A DNA stretch of 20,583 bases from a virus. The stretch spans positions 1 through 20,583 of IMG/VR virus record IMGVR_UViG_3300037606_000285. The stretch is one strand, 5' to 3'. Positions 1 through 6,561 of this stretch are shown piece by piece. Within the stretch, counting starts at the first letter, position 1. Each line of letters begins with the position of its first letter. The notes under the pieces are model-generated. The model was not told the origin of the DNA. It saw nothing but the letters and a program-made list of their open reading frames with translations, and did no database searches. A program made the translations under genes and the position numbers.

Positions 1-265
1 TCGTGAGAGCAGTGGCGATGACATTGACCGCGCCAACGGAGCCTGTAGCCGCTACGCCAGTGACCGCGGAGGTGATCCTCAATTGGACCGCGACATCGCC
101 AACGGAGCCTGTGGCAGGTATGTTGACCCCGCCTTGGTTCCAAGGGCTCTCGCCCCAGCCCCCGAAGCCCCAGCCGCTGAGGGGGACAACCACGGAGACA
201 GACGCCCCTGCGGGGGCTCCGTCGTCGCCAAGCGAAGCGGAGGCAAGAGGGCCGAAACCTAGCAT
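1..265 (-). CDS. Partial Gly-rich virion or tail protein, cut by left window edge
   Basis: The first 88 residues are visible and the reading frame stays open to the left edge. It begins MLGFGPLASASLGDDGAPAG, then has a Gly/Trp-rich stretch (GWGFGGWGESPWNQGG, about residues 36-51), then two copies of an ATGSVGxV motif about 26 residues apart. The ATG at 263-265 follows a GGAGGG Shine-Dalgarno, and the stop of the preceding gene lies 18 bases upstream. The start and the Gly/Trp and ATGxVG pattern resemble tail-region proteins I know from environmental phages; that is memory of the family, not a search. The motif VGSVGAVTV also ends the protein at 3500-3823. The function is most likely structural, but the C-terminus is missing. 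Confidence 0.7.
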   Translation of the reverse strand, partial: MLGFGPLASASLGDDGAPAGASVSVVVPLSGWGFGGWGESPWNQGGVNIPATGSVGDVAVQLRITSAVTGVAATGSVGAVNVIATALT

Positions 266-283
266 CTCCTACTGCCCTCCTTC

Positions 284-637
284 TTAGGCTTCCGAAGTAA
301 TTTGTGCTACACGCTCCGCAAATTGCGCTTGCGTAATCTCGCCCAACTGGCGGCTAATTAACAGGGGGAGACATTGGCGACCAATCCGCTCTTGTCTCTC
401 CCCCTCTGCTATCGCGTCAGCCTCGATCTGTACTAACCTTAACGCTTCCACCTGTGCCGAAATTTCCTCGTCAGTCGGTGGTGGTGGTGGAGGGCGCTTA
501 ACCCATTCCCCCATAACCAGCATCAAGACGGATGCTTGATCGGCTGTCATACCTTCTGGCAGCGGGTCATAACCGTCCTGCGGTTTAGGTATGATGTGGA
601 AGGGGATGCCTTCGGGGGTAAACTTTGCATAGGGCAT
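284..637 (-). CDS. Small hypothetical protein after tail-fibre gene
   Basis: This 117-residue protein starts at the ATG one base past the TAA of the fibre gene, reading MPYAKFTPEG. A longer start at 664 would overlap the fibre gene by 26 bases and is less likely. A run of six prolines (about residues 49-54) separates an N-terminal half from an acidic helical region rich in Glu, Ala and Gln. No catalytic motif, signal peptide or membrane segment is visible. Its place directly behind the fibre gene would suit a fibre chaperone or accessory protein, but the sequence does not resemble a known tail-fibre assembly family clearly enough to say so. Function unknown. Confidence 0.7.
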   Translation of the reverse strand: MPYAKFTPEGIPFHIIPKPQDGYDPLPEGMTADQASVLMLVMGEWVKRPPPPPPTDEEISAQVEALRLVQIEADAIAEGERQERIGRQCLPLLISRQLGEITQAQFAERVAQITSEA

Positions 638-638
638 G

Positions 639-1883
639 TTAAAAGTCCGTTTCAATATAAGCACTGGCCACGTCCAACGCGACAGCTAAGGCTGTCGCGT
701 TGTTCGTGCGGTAGCCCCACGGCCCTATAAGCGTTGTGGAGTTGGGAACTGCCGTGCTGGGTGTGCCTGACAGAGTGCCAGTTGCCACTGTTCCGTTGCT
801 TAGGCGCGTGACCTCGTACTGAATGGTCTGTGCGTCGGGAGAGGCAAACAAAGCCAATTCGTACATTTCAACAGAGCCGTGCGTTAGGGGGAAGTTGGCC
901 CCTAGATTAATAGGTGTCTGCGCAGCCGAGCCGCCGTAAAAGATTTTCAGGTTTGTATCTGCAGCGCCATGCCCAACCCCTACGCACGTCGTGAGTGTGC
1001 TAGGCTCGACGTTTGCTGGTGTTACTACCGTGTTCATCCCCATAAACATTCTGGCACCGGACACCGCTACCGCGTCACTAATCCCAAAGCGAATGATGTA
1101 GGTAAAGCCGCCAACCCCAGCGCCATTGCCAACCGTAAATTGCGCTACGTTCACTCGCCAGTTCCCAATTGCTGCTGCTGTGGCGGCTGTCCGATACCCG
1201 ATGCGGCGGAACCGTGCAAACTGATTGGTTGTCGCAACAGACCGTGTTAGCGGCGTGAACCCTGTGGTCGTCGGCGGTGTAAAGCCAAAAGGTCCCGGAG
1301 CGAGCGTGGTATTGCCCTGCGGGTTCCAATAGCCCACCTTGTTTCGTGCCATAAGAGGCTGCAACGTGCTGTCCAAGCCTGAAGGCCCTGCAAAAGCCGC
1401 ATAGCCCCGGCCCGCAATAGTACGCCCAAAGATAGAAACGGTGCCAGCGGCAGGCGTGGTAAGCGTTGCATCGGATGGCATGTTGATAAGGCCAGTGTCC
1501 GAGATTGTCACCGTGCTGCCTTGGATTAGCTTCCCCGTTGTCGTGTTGTAACGTGCGACAGCGTGGTCAACCGCCGATGCAGGTCCCTGGACAATGTCCA
1601 GTGCCGTCGCGCTGACAAACACGACAGCCGCGCCCGTGAGGTTCAGGAGCGACCCCGTGCTGCTTTCTATCAAGGTTCGGCTCAAGGTGGTCCCAGACGC
1701 AGTGTACGTGCCGGTGCCAATCTCGAAAGCCGTGCCGTCTTCGATCACGTAGCGGACAACATTAGCATTCACCACACCAGCGGCAGCAAAAGTCTGCTGC
1801 CCCGAGACGGCTGACCCTAGCGTGATCGTGCCGGTTCCTGTCGTGGCCGTGGTCATCTTCGCGCGGTTGACAAACACTACCAT
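639..1883 (-). CDS. Tail fibre / receptor-binding-like virion protein
   Basis: This 414-residue protein starts MVVFVNRAKMTTATTGTGT and continues with repeated beta-type stretches rich in Thr, Gly, Ala and Ser. The N-terminal part (about residues 1-95), including RYVIEDGTAFEIGTGTY, matches a recurrent N-terminal module of phage tail and fibre proteins; this is recalled family knowledge. The C-terminal 200 residues (starting around YWNPQGNTTLAPG) form a separate domain with aromatic and beta-rich segments, as expected for a receptor-binding tip. No Shine-Dalgarno is obvious at the chosen ATG, so expression may depend on coupling to the gene ending four bases upstream. It probably sits at the outer tail and contacts the host surface. 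It could instead be a baseplate or minor head protein. Confidence 0.7.
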   Translation of the reverse strand: MVVFVNRAKMTTATTGTGTITLGSAVSGQQTFAAAGVVNANVVRYVIEDGTAFEIGTGTYTASGTTLSRTLIESSTGSLLNLTGAAVVFVSATALDIVQGPASAVDHAVARYNTTTGKLIQGSTVTISDTGLINMPSDATLTTPAAGTVSIFGRTIAGRGYAAFAGPSGLDSTLQPLMARNKVGYWNPQGNTTLAPGPFGFTPPTTTGFTPLTRSVATTNQFARFRRIGYRTAATAAAIGNWRVNVAQFTVGNGAGVGGFTYIIRFGISDAVAVSGARMFMGMNTVVTPANVEPSTLTTCVGVGHGAADTNLKIFYGGSAAQTPINLGANFPLTHGSVEMYELALFASPDAQTIQYEVTRLSNGTVATGTLSGTPSTAVPNSTTLIGPWGYRTNNATALAVALDVASAYIETDF

Positions 1884-1886
1884 GGC

Positions 1887-2333
1887 TTAGGCAATGCGAA
1901 TGATGGCGCTCGTCGAGTCTGCTGTCGGGAACACGATCGTAAAGTCTCCCACAGTGGACGTGCGATCACTCCCAAAATCCAGCACAACCACGACTGGGTT
2001 GGTGTACGTGTGGGCCGGGGTCGTGTTGTAGATAAGAGCCCCGCGCGCCGTGATGGTCGCCGAGGTGAACGTCAGGTCAGCAAAGTCAGTGAACGCCGTG
2101 GTGCCTGTCGACGTCGGGTTTACCCGGGTCAGGGTGCCGCCGCCTGCGGCGTAGGAACCAGAAGCCCCTACCTCGTTGGTTACTGTGTACGCAGTGGTCG
2201 CCGCTGTGAACGACGCTGTGTTGGTGTACATGGCCAGCTTAAACGTGTCCCCGCCCGCGTTGCGGAAGTCGTGCACGCCTTCAAGGATCTGGTCCTTAAA
2301 GCTGGTAGCCATGGAGTTGCCGGTAAATGCCAT
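1887..2333 (-). CDS. Conserved phage virion structural protein
   Basis: This 148-residue protein begins MAFTGNSMATSFKDQILEG. The start at 2331-2333 is one base past the stop of the upstream gene and has an AGGAGA Shine-Dalgarno about eight bases before it; the longer frame starting at 2393 would overlap that gene by 59 bases. Its pattern, SFKxxILEGxHxF, then TFKLAMYTNTAS, then ARGALIYNTTP and VVVLDFGSDRT, is one I recall from small beta-rich proteins of many tailed phages, generally found among tail or connector genes. The ending ADSTSAIIRIA is also typical. The exact role is not known; a minor tail or fibre-anchoring part is the likeliest reading. Confidence 0.75.
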   Translation of the reverse strand: MAFTGNSMATSFKDQILEGVHDFRNAGGDTFKLAMYTNTASFTAATTAYTVTNEVGASGSYAAGGGTLTRVNPTSTGTTAFTDFADLTFTSATITARGALIYNTTPAHTYTNPVVVVLDFGSDRTSTVGDFTIVFPTADSTSAIIRIA

Positions 2334-2334
2334 T

Positions 2335-2619
2335 TCAAAGTCTCCTGATAAGGTCTGCGAGTTCTGGATGCCCAGCATCCTTGAGCGCAGCATACACGGT
2401 TGTGCGATCCGACGCGATAGCTTCTTTCAAGTAGCGCGCCACCACACAGCTAACCTGTAGCTTATAGGCACGGGCTTGGTCCCGGATCTCCGGTGGCGCC
2501 GTGCTCGCGACGGACACAATCTTGTCTGCGCAGCGCGCTGCGAGCTCTTCAGGGGTAAACCCCCGACCCGATGTTGTGTGCACCATCACCATAGGCGCGG
2601 CCATAATTCCTGCGTTCAT
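2335..2619 (-). CDS. Conserved small phage protein, function unknown
   Basis: This 94-residue protein overlaps the upstream adaptor gene by four bases (ATGA), which suggests translational coupling. It reads MNAGIMAAPMVMVHTTSGRG, then GFTPEELAARCADKIVSV, then a helical C-terminal half ending AGHPELADLIRRL. I recall similar 90-100-residue proteins next to adaptor genes in environmental phages, with the same GFTPEE and LIRRL landmarks, but not their function. No membrane segment or zinc motif is present; its two Cys are far apart. It probably acts at the neck or tail, by context only. Confidence 0.7.
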   Translation of the reverse strand: MNAGIMAAPMVMVHTTSGRGFTPEELAARCADKIVSVASTAPPEIRDQARAYKLQVSCVVARYLKEAIASDRTTVYAALKDAGHPELADLIRRL

Positions 2620-3263
2620 TCGACCCTCATATCCCCATCGCGGTAGCTGTCACGCTTGCTCCGCACATCAATGATCCCCAGCTGGGCAAGTGCCTCGTCG
2701 TATCGGCCCTTGTAGACGGCCAGCATATCCGCGTCGCCCTTCATGAAGGTGTACGCCTCAATCAGCGAACCATATAGCAGCGCCGGGGCCGCGTTCTCCC
2801 CGAGCCATGAAGTACCTGCATCCACGATGGAGGCAGGATCATAGTAATACTGCAGTTCGACTTGGTAATCCGCGTCGGGTGTTGGCCCTATCAGGAAATA
2901 CCCCGAGGGGGACGCTGCGTTGTCCCCCACGTACTGAGCGTAGTACTTTGGCTTACCCGTCACAGCCGGGTCGGGGTAAGCCTCACGCATGAAGTTCATG
3001 TCTTTGTCGAGCAGATAGGTGTACGCTCCGTTGGCCGCGATCACAGCCACAGAAAATGCGGATAGGAAGTCCGTAGGGCGCGCAAGATAGCGGTTGCCCG
3101 TAGATACCGTCCCCAAGGAATTGGTACGGAACTCTGGGATGAGGACCGACCGCTGGATGCGGTTTTCCGCCTGCCGGACAAACGTAGGGATGCTCGAAAC
3201 GAAAGTCGCTTCGAGGTTTTCCGTGTAATCCTTGATCGCTTGCACCAGCTCTGCATACGTCAT
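2616..3263 (-). CDS. Head-tail adaptor protein (SU10-type family, probable)
   Basis: This 215-residue protein begins MTYAELVQAIKDYTEN, with the pattern TFVSSIPTFVRQAENRIQRSV following at about residues 20-40. It then has a beta-rich middle (YFLIGPTPDADYQVELQYYYDP) and a C-terminal helix (LYGSLIEAYTFMKGDADMLAVYKGRYDEAL). I recognise this layout as the adaptor family that sits under the portal in phages with SU10-like heads. Such proteins form a ring between the portal and the tail. The ATG lies three bases past the preceding stop with only a weak ribosome site. Confidence is good for the family and moderate for the exact ring position. Confidence 0.75.
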   Translation of the reverse strand: MTYAELVQAIKDYTENLEATFVSSIPTFVRQAENRIQRSVLIPEFRTNSLGTVSTGNRYLARPTDFLSAFSVAVIAANGAYTYLLDKDMNFMREAYPDPAVTGKPKYYAQYVGDNAASPSGYFLIGPTPDADYQVELQYYYDPASIVDAGTSWLGENAAPALLYGSLIEAYTFMKGDADMLAVYKGRYDEALAQLGIIDVRSKRDSYRDGDMRVE

Positions 3264-3266
3264 GGC

Positions 3267-3500
3267 TTAACCGCTCTTGCCGAACTTGCCGCCCTTGGTG
3301 GCCGCGCCCATCCCGCGGACAGTGCCGCCCTTGGCGTAGCCAGTGGGGCCCGGGGGTTGCGAATTGCGCAGTGCCCGCTTGAGCGTCTCCGTGTTGGCCT
3401 TGTCCTCCACGATAGCGTCGATCTTCTTCTGATCGCGAGGCTTGGGCCGCGTCTTCAGGCCATCTTTGCGGGGGTCGGCTTTGGGGCGTGGAGATTTCAT
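3267..3500 (-). CDS. Small basic Gly/Lys-rich protein
   Basis: This 77-residue protein is strongly basic. Its N-terminal two thirds is Lys/Arg/Asp-rich (MKSPRPKADPRKDG), and its tail is a Gly/Lys segment, YAKGGTVRGMGAATKGGKFG. The start codon shares one base with the stop of the previous gene (TGATG), so translation is probably coupled. The same KGG and RGxGAA flavour appears in the small protein at 5695-5880, so several tiny proteins in this genome share a tail type. Such proteins are common in environmental phages and could bind DNA or be packaged in the particle, but that is a guess. No enzyme motif is visible. Confidence 0.65.
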   Translation of the reverse strand: MKSPRPKADPRKDGLKTRPKPRDQKKIDAIVEDKANTETLKRALRNSQPPGPTGYAKGGTVRGMGAATKGGKFGKSG

Positions 3501-3823
3501 CAGGAGGCATCCTCAATGTTGACTGTTACGGCTCCAACTGAGCCTACCATATATTGTGCGGGGTTTCCTACGGGATTCCAGCCCCACAGCGCGTTTGCTG
3601 CGGCCTGTGCTGTGTCAGGGCGCGGGTCAAAGAGCGACTGCGGGTCGTTCACCTTGAGACGCCCTACAAAATTCTGCGGGTGGTCTGGGTCTACAACGTC
3701 GCGGCCAACCCTGAAACCAGTTTGCTGGCCATCACGGACCTCATACACAAGGTCTTTCAGGGGGTATCGGAACCCTGTCCGGTCGCAGAACCCAAACGCT
3801 TTGCTCGCGCGTGCATATGTCAT
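3500..3823 (-). CDS. Conserved phage head/tail-cluster protein
   Basis: This 107-residue protein begins MTYARASKAFGFCDRTGFRY. The CDRTGFRYPLKDLV motif (about residues 13-26) and a following DPDHPQNFVGR and DPRPDT are landmarks I recall from a small family in many environmental tailed phages. Related proteins often carry a CxxC zinc knuckle at this point; here only one Cys remains, so a zinc site is unlikely. The C-terminus ends with VGSVGAVTVNIEDAS, which resembles the ATGSVG repeats of the protein at the left edge. Its ATG overlaps the stop of the upstream gene as TGATG. The role is unknown but probably virion-related by position. Confidence 0.7.
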   Translation of the reverse strand: MTYARASKAFGFCDRTGFRYPLKDLVYEVRDGQQTGFRVGRDVVDPDHPQNFVGRLKVNDPQSLFDPRPDTAQAAANALWGWNPVGNPAQYMVGSVGAVTVNIEDAS

Positions 3824-4488
3824 CAGTACCCCCGTGGGCCAGTGGGCACCAGCCTGACAGAAGCGCGCTCCCGATCCTCGCCCGCTGCGCGATCAAACTG
3901 CGCCTCGTACTCTGCTTGGAGCCGGGGGATACGCCCTTCCGCCTGCGGCCGCTTGCCCGCGATGTAATAGGCGAGGCCCGCCACGAGGGCGGGCACAAAG
4001 CGGGGCGGGATGGACGTGACTTCGCCGCCGATCCCGCCAGACAAGCCCTCGATGTATTTGAGCCGGTAATAGACAAGGGTGTAGGTCTGCGTACTGTCTG
4101 GCACGGGCCAGAGCGTCACCGTCGTACCAGTGGCTCCACGGCTCACATAGATCTGGGTGGGACGCGCGATCATCGCCTTGTTGGACTGCTGGGCGTAGGT
4201 AGACACGCTGATCCGCTCCAAGAACGTATCTTGCTGCCCGGTACGCAGCTGGTGCTCGATCAGGTCTATCGTGTCCACAGGCATCTCGTATGACGCAGTG
4301 CCCGCAGTGAGGGGGATCGTGCCCGCCTCGATGGTAAAAAGGTTCAGGCCCCGGTTGGCCCACTCCAGCGACAGCAGGTTCAGGCTACGGCGGATTGTCT
4401 TCAGGTCATACCCTGAACGCATCTCAAGGCCCGCCCGCTCGTAGGCTTCCTCAAAGAGTTCCGACAGGTCTGGTACGATGGCGGCCAT
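3823..4488 (-). CDS. Neck / tail connector-like structural protein
   Basis: This 221-residue protein starts MAAIVPDLSELFEEAYERAG and includes RRSLNLLSLEWANRGLNLFTIE at about residues 33-54. It continues with a beta segment ending in VTLWPVPDSTQTYTLVYYRL at about residues 124-143, and a helix ending ARPTQIYVSRG before it. This pattern is shared by a broad family in tailed phages whose members sit in the neck or tail tube; the exact ring is not certain. The start has an AGGGA ribosome site. The gene lies between a small basic protein and the CDRTGFRY protein, all one operon, with a one-base overlap at its end. Confidence 0.7.
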   Translation of the reverse strand: MAAIVPDLSELFEEAYERAGLEMRSGYDLKTIRRSLNLLSLEWANRGLNLFTIEAGTIPLTAGTASYEMPVDTIDLIEHQLRTGQQDTFLERISVSTYAQQSNKAMIARPTQIYVSRGATGTTVTLWPVPDSTQTYTLVYYRLKYIEGLSGGIGGEVTSIPPRFVPALVAGLAYYIAGKRPQAEGRIPRLQAEYEAQFDRAAGEDRERASVRLVPTGPRGY

Positions 4489-4490
4489 GG

Positions 4491-4739
4491 TCAGTCCCTA
4501 AACTTCGCGGTCTTCTTCGCGATCTTCTTCGGTTGCGCCACGAACTGCTTGCCTTTGGCAGTGCCCGCCCGCTTCGCCTTTGAGGTGGCACTATACTCTG
4601 CATCGGACAAGGATTCACGCGCCTTCTTCGGCAGGTATCTCTCGCCGCTGGCTTTGGCACCTTGCGTTGAGGGTCTGCCGCTCTTGGTTCCCCAAGACTC
4701 ACTCCCCCAACGCTTCAGGCTTTTCTGCGGCTTCTTCAC
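4491..4739 (-). CDS. Lys-rich protein, DUF5872-like
   Basis: This 82-residue protein begins with a GTG codon: MKKPQKSLKRWGSESWGTKSG. The stretch WGTKSGRPSTQGAKASGERYLP and the ending KQFVAQPKKIAKKTAKFRD match a family that I recall as DUF5872, found in phages and in some giant viruses; the DUF number is from memory. About a quarter of the residues are Lys or Arg. No good Shine-Dalgarno precedes the GTG, so it may be translated by coupling to the gene ending four bases upstream. Its function is unknown; DNA binding or packaging inside the particle would suit the charge. Confidence 0.7.
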   Translation of the reverse strand: MKKPQKSLKRWGSESWGTKSGRPSTQGAKASGERYLPKKARESLSDAEYSATSKAKRAGTAKGKQFVAQPKKIAKKTAKFRD

Positions 4740-4743
4740 AGCA

Positions 4744-4896
4744 CTACTTTTTCTTGACCGCGCCGCCGCGCTTCATGGCTTTGGCTTTTTTGACATCGCC
4801 GCCTTTTTTCATAGGCATCGGCATCGGCGCCGGGGTCATGCCGCCGCGCATCATCTTCGTGGTGCCGCCGCGTTTCATGGCTTTAGGTTTCATCAT
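4744..4896 (-). CDS. Tiny Met/Lys/Gly-rich protein
   Basis: This 50-residue protein reads MMKPKAMKRGGTTKMMRGG and then a MTPAPMPMPMKKGGDVKKAK segment. It is almost entirely Met, Lys, Gly and Pro with no acidic stretch beyond one Asp. The ATG at 4894-4896 has a GGAGA ribosome site seven bases upstream; a second ATG directly follows and could also be used. A longer start at 4959 would overlap the previous gene far more. It overlaps that gene by 14 bases. It belongs to the cluster of very small basic proteins at 4491-6550. Function unknown. Confidence 0.6.
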   Translation of the reverse strand: MMKPKAMKRGGTTKMMRGGMTPAPMPMPMKKGGDVKKAKAMKRGGAVKKK

Positions 4897-5404
4897 TGGA
4901 CAATCTCCGTTTGCGATTGGCGACGAGAGCTTCATACTCGTCAGGGGGGTACACCTCATAATATCCTAATTGCGCCAACCTGTCACTAGCAGCAACAACG
5001 GTGCGCAGATCTTGGATAAACAGCATGCAGTAGGGCTCGTCTACGGCGCTCGCCCATGTGTTGTCGGTTAGGAAATCGAGTTCGGCGTCCCCTGCGTCGT
5101 AGTCAGGGTGGAACTCCATACAATGCAGTGCGGGGAACTCTTGGTGCATCTGGAGGGCAAACTCGTGCAGGGCGCTCCGATCCGGCAGGGTGTACGAGGC
5201 CACAACGATCAGGTCTTTGCCTGAGCTAGAGAACGCGGCGCACTGCTTGCGACTCTCGTGGAGAATGTCGGGGGCCTCGACAACAAGGACTTTGCCATCT
5301 TTCCATGCTCGCTTTGCAAAGGGGCAGGCGGGCATCCCGCTGAGATGGGGGTTCGGCACCTCCAAGACCTCTTGCGACCAGCTCCGCAGGTCTGCCTCAA
5401 TCAC
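4883..5404 (-). CDS. Conserved phage protein with NPHLxGMPxCPFA motif
   Basis: I place the start at GTG 5404, giving 173 residues. This start leaves an eight-base overlap with the previous gene and has a G-rich ribosome site, while the longer frame from 5509 would cover most of that gene with unnatural Arg/Gly/Pro sequence. The protein begins VIEADLRSWSQEVLEVPNPH, followed by LSGMPACPFAKRAWKDGKV. I recall this motif from a conserved family of unknown function in environmental phages. The remainder is a mixed alpha/beta domain (VVASYTLPDRSALHEFALQM and YCMLFIQDLRTVVAASDRLA). It is the only enzyme-sized protein in the small-protein cluster. Its reaction is unknown. Confidence 0.65.
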   Translation of the reverse strand: MIEADLRSWSQEVLEVPNPHLSGMPACPFAKRAWKDGKVLVVEAPDILHESRKQCAAFSSSGKDLIVVASYTLPDRSALHEFALQMHQEFPALHCMEFHPDYDAGDAELDFLTDNTWASAVDEPYCMLFIQDLRTVVAASDRLAQLGYYEVYPPDEYEALVANRKRRLSNDET

Positions 5405-5585
5405 GGTAGCCCCCGCCGGAGGCCTTGTACTGCTTGGCAAGCATCTGGGCCTTCCTCGCGCTCCATTGCCCCGGCGAGCCGCCTTTGCCCCCCGCCTTGA
5501 TCGTGCCAAACAAGCGTTTTCGCATGCTGGGTTTGGTGTAGTTCCCAGCCTCGTTGACCTTGGATTTTGCGGGGGTCTTGGCCAT
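5397..5585 (-). CDS. Small basic conserved protein (GQWSARKAQMLAKQYK)
   Basis: This 62-residue protein reads MAKTPAKSKVNEAGNYTKPS and ends with GQWSARKAQMLAKQYKASGG. I recognise NYTKPxMRKRLF and GGSPGQWSARKAQMLAK as landmarks of a small family widespread in environmental phages, again with no known function. The ATG at 5583-5585 shares one base with the preceding stop (TGATG). It has a net positive charge and an amphipathic C-terminal helix. It overlaps the next gene by eight bases. A role in the virion or in host DNA handling is possible but not shown. Confidence 0.7.
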   Translation of the reverse strand: MAKTPAKSKVNEAGNYTKPSMRKRLFGTIKAGGKGGSPGQWSARKAQMLAKQYKASGGGYRD

Positions 5586-5698
5586 CACTTGGCCTTTTTC
5601 TTCGCAGGCTTCTTCGCCTTTTTCTTCTCGATCATCGCGAGGAAGCGGTCCTTGTTGGACATCTTGCTCTCGTCGTCCTTCTTGGTGGGTTTCTTCAT
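5585..5698 (-). CDS. 37-residue Lys-rich microprotein
   Basis: This very short gene encodes MKKPTKKDDESKMSNKDRFL, then AMIEKKKAKKPAKKKAK. Almost half of the residues are Lys. The gene fits exactly between its neighbours: its ATG overlaps the upstream stop by ATGA, and its own stop shares a base with the next ATG (TGATG). This precise tiling is the main evidence that it is real. The Lys/Ala/Pro C-terminus looks like a histone-H1-type tail, which suggests nucleic-acid binding. The function is unknown and the length alone gives little to compare. Confidence 0.6.
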   Translation of the reverse strand: MKKPTKKDDESKMSNKDRFLAMIEKKKAKKPAKKKAK

Positions 5699-5880
5699 TT
5701 CATCGCCCCTCTGGTCTTGCCCTTGATGCAGGCCCCGTCGCCGCGGGCCTTGCCGCCCTTGGCCATTTTCTTGACCTTACCGCCGTCCTTCATGGGGGCG
5801 ACAGGCATCATCGGTTGGGCGCTAGGCATCGCCATCTGGTTGCCCGTCATCTGGCTGCCCATCATCGCACGATTCATCAT
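5695..5880 (-). CDS. 61-residue Met/Lys/Gly-rich protein
   Basis: The protein begins MMNRAMMGSQMTGNQMAMPS, then has a Met/Pro-rich middle (AQPMMPVAPM) and a basic Gly/Lys tail (KDGGKVKKMAKGGKARGDGA). The ATG at 5878-5880 lies seven bases after a clear GGAGG. Ten of the residues are Met, which is extreme. The tail resembles the RGMGAATKGG end of the protein at 3267-3500 and the KRGG ends at 4744-4896, so these may have a common origin or role. It overlaps the next gene by four bases (ATGA). Function unknown. Confidence 0.65.
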   Translation of the reverse strand: MMNRAMMGSQMTGNQMAMPSAQPMMPVAPMKDGGKVKKMAKGGKARGDGACIKGKTRGAMK

Positions 5881-5894
5881 CGGGTATCCTCCAT

Positions 5895-6149
5895 CTAACA
5901 CTTCCAAGCCCTTAAACTTTTATTCACCCGGCTGTTCGGGTCAGCAGCCGTCTTCTTCGAGGTCAGCTTCTTCTTTAACCCCGTCATTCTGGCACAGAAG
6001 CTCTTCTTGCGGGAGCCCCCTTCTGGCTGGGGGGCCTTCAACCCCGGCTTCCCGGGATTGGCCTTGTTGTAGGATGCCCGCCCCTTGGCGTTTAACCCGC
6101 CTTTGGCGCTCTTGCCTTCTTTGCGGGTCCACGCCGGGGACTTAGCCAT
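5895..6149 (-). CDS. Small basic protein with KGGLNAKGRASYN motif (DUF6321-like)
   Basis: This 84-residue protein reads MAKSPAWTRKEGKSAKGGLN and continues AKGRASYNKANPGKPGLKAP, then has GGSRKKSFCARMTGLKKKL. I recall the KGGLNAKGRxSYN and RRKSFCARM landmarks from a widespread small family in phages and giant viruses, possibly DUF6321; the number is from memory. It has two Cys (one in SFCARM, one at the very C-terminus). Its start codon shares a base with the preceding stop (TGATG). Function is unknown. It is one of the most recognisable proteins of the cluster. Confidence 0.75.
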   Translation of the reverse strand: MAKSPAWTRKEGKSAKGGLNAKGRASYNKANPGKPGLKAPQPEGGSRKKSFCARMTGLKKKLTSKKTAADPNSRVNKSLRAWKC

Positions 6150-6421
6150 CAGGCGTAATAGATTGTTGCAGCGGAGATATTGGTCGCTACAGACACGAAC
6201 GGGTCGGCCGCAGAGAGGATACCCTCGTCGGGGATGTTTGCGATGTGCGTGGAGCTCGCAACAAAATCCAAGTCCAGAAGGACTTCGCCCCCGCTGCCAC
6301 TTGTGATCGTCAGGCGGCCTGCGGTGCCTGTGGTCGTCACGTGGACCTGACGAAGACGGGCCCGCCCGATGACGAGCGCGCCAGTGCCAGTGACACGCTT
6401 CATCTTGATGTCTGAGGACAT
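6149..6421 (-). CDS. Small beta-rich virion protein
   Basis: This 90-residue protein starts MSSDIKMKRVTGTGALVIGR and includes ARLRQVHVTTTGTAGRLTIT, then a segment with IPDEGILSAADPFVSVATN. Alternating hydrophobic residues and Thr/Gly/Ser turns suggest a small beta-sandwich. I recall a family with the same TTGTAGRL and IPDEGI landmarks in phage structural clusters, with no firm role. The ATG is preceded by GGAG at seven bases. It sits between a 41-residue gene and the KGGLN protein. A decoration or minor tail part is a reasonable guess. Confidence 0.7.
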   Translation of the reverse strand: MSSDIKMKRVTGTGALVIGRARLRQVHVTTTGTAGRLTITSGSGGEVLLDLDFVASSTHIANIPDEGILSAADPFVSVATNISAATIYYA

Positions 6422-6424
6422 GAC

Positions 6425-6550
6425 TTACTCCTTGGCTTTCTTGGAAGCCTTCTTGGGGGCGGGCTTCGGGGCCTCAGCAGGAGCCGGGGTTGCCCCCCGG
6501 GCCTCCAGTTCCTCAGCGGACGGAGCCGCCCAAACAATAGCTTTTTTCAT
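6425..6550 (-). CDS. 41-residue Ala/Lys/Pro-rich microprotein
   Basis: The gene encodes MKKAIVWAAPSAEELEARGA and then TPAPAEAPKPAPKKASKKAK with a final Glu. The front half is a possible short helix; the back half is an Ala/Pro/Lys tail like that of a histone-H1-type linker. The ATG at 6548-6550 has a weak AAGGA ribosome site. Placement is the main support: 11 bases separate it from the gene above, and three bases separate its stop from the next ATG. Function unknown. Confidence 0.6.
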   Translation of the reverse strand: MKKAIVWAAPSAEELEARGATPAPAEAPKPAPKKASKKAKE

Positions 6551-6561
6551 GGGAGCCGTCC

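Noticed and set aside
3-287. Plus-strand frame of 94 residues at the left edge
   Set aside because: The minus strand here has a well-supported partial gene with a strong ribosome site; the plus frame is its shadow.
2983-3516. 177-residue minus-strand frame across two small genes
   Set aside because: It overlaps the adaptor gene and the small basic gene in another frame and has shadow-like Arg/Pro/Gly composition.
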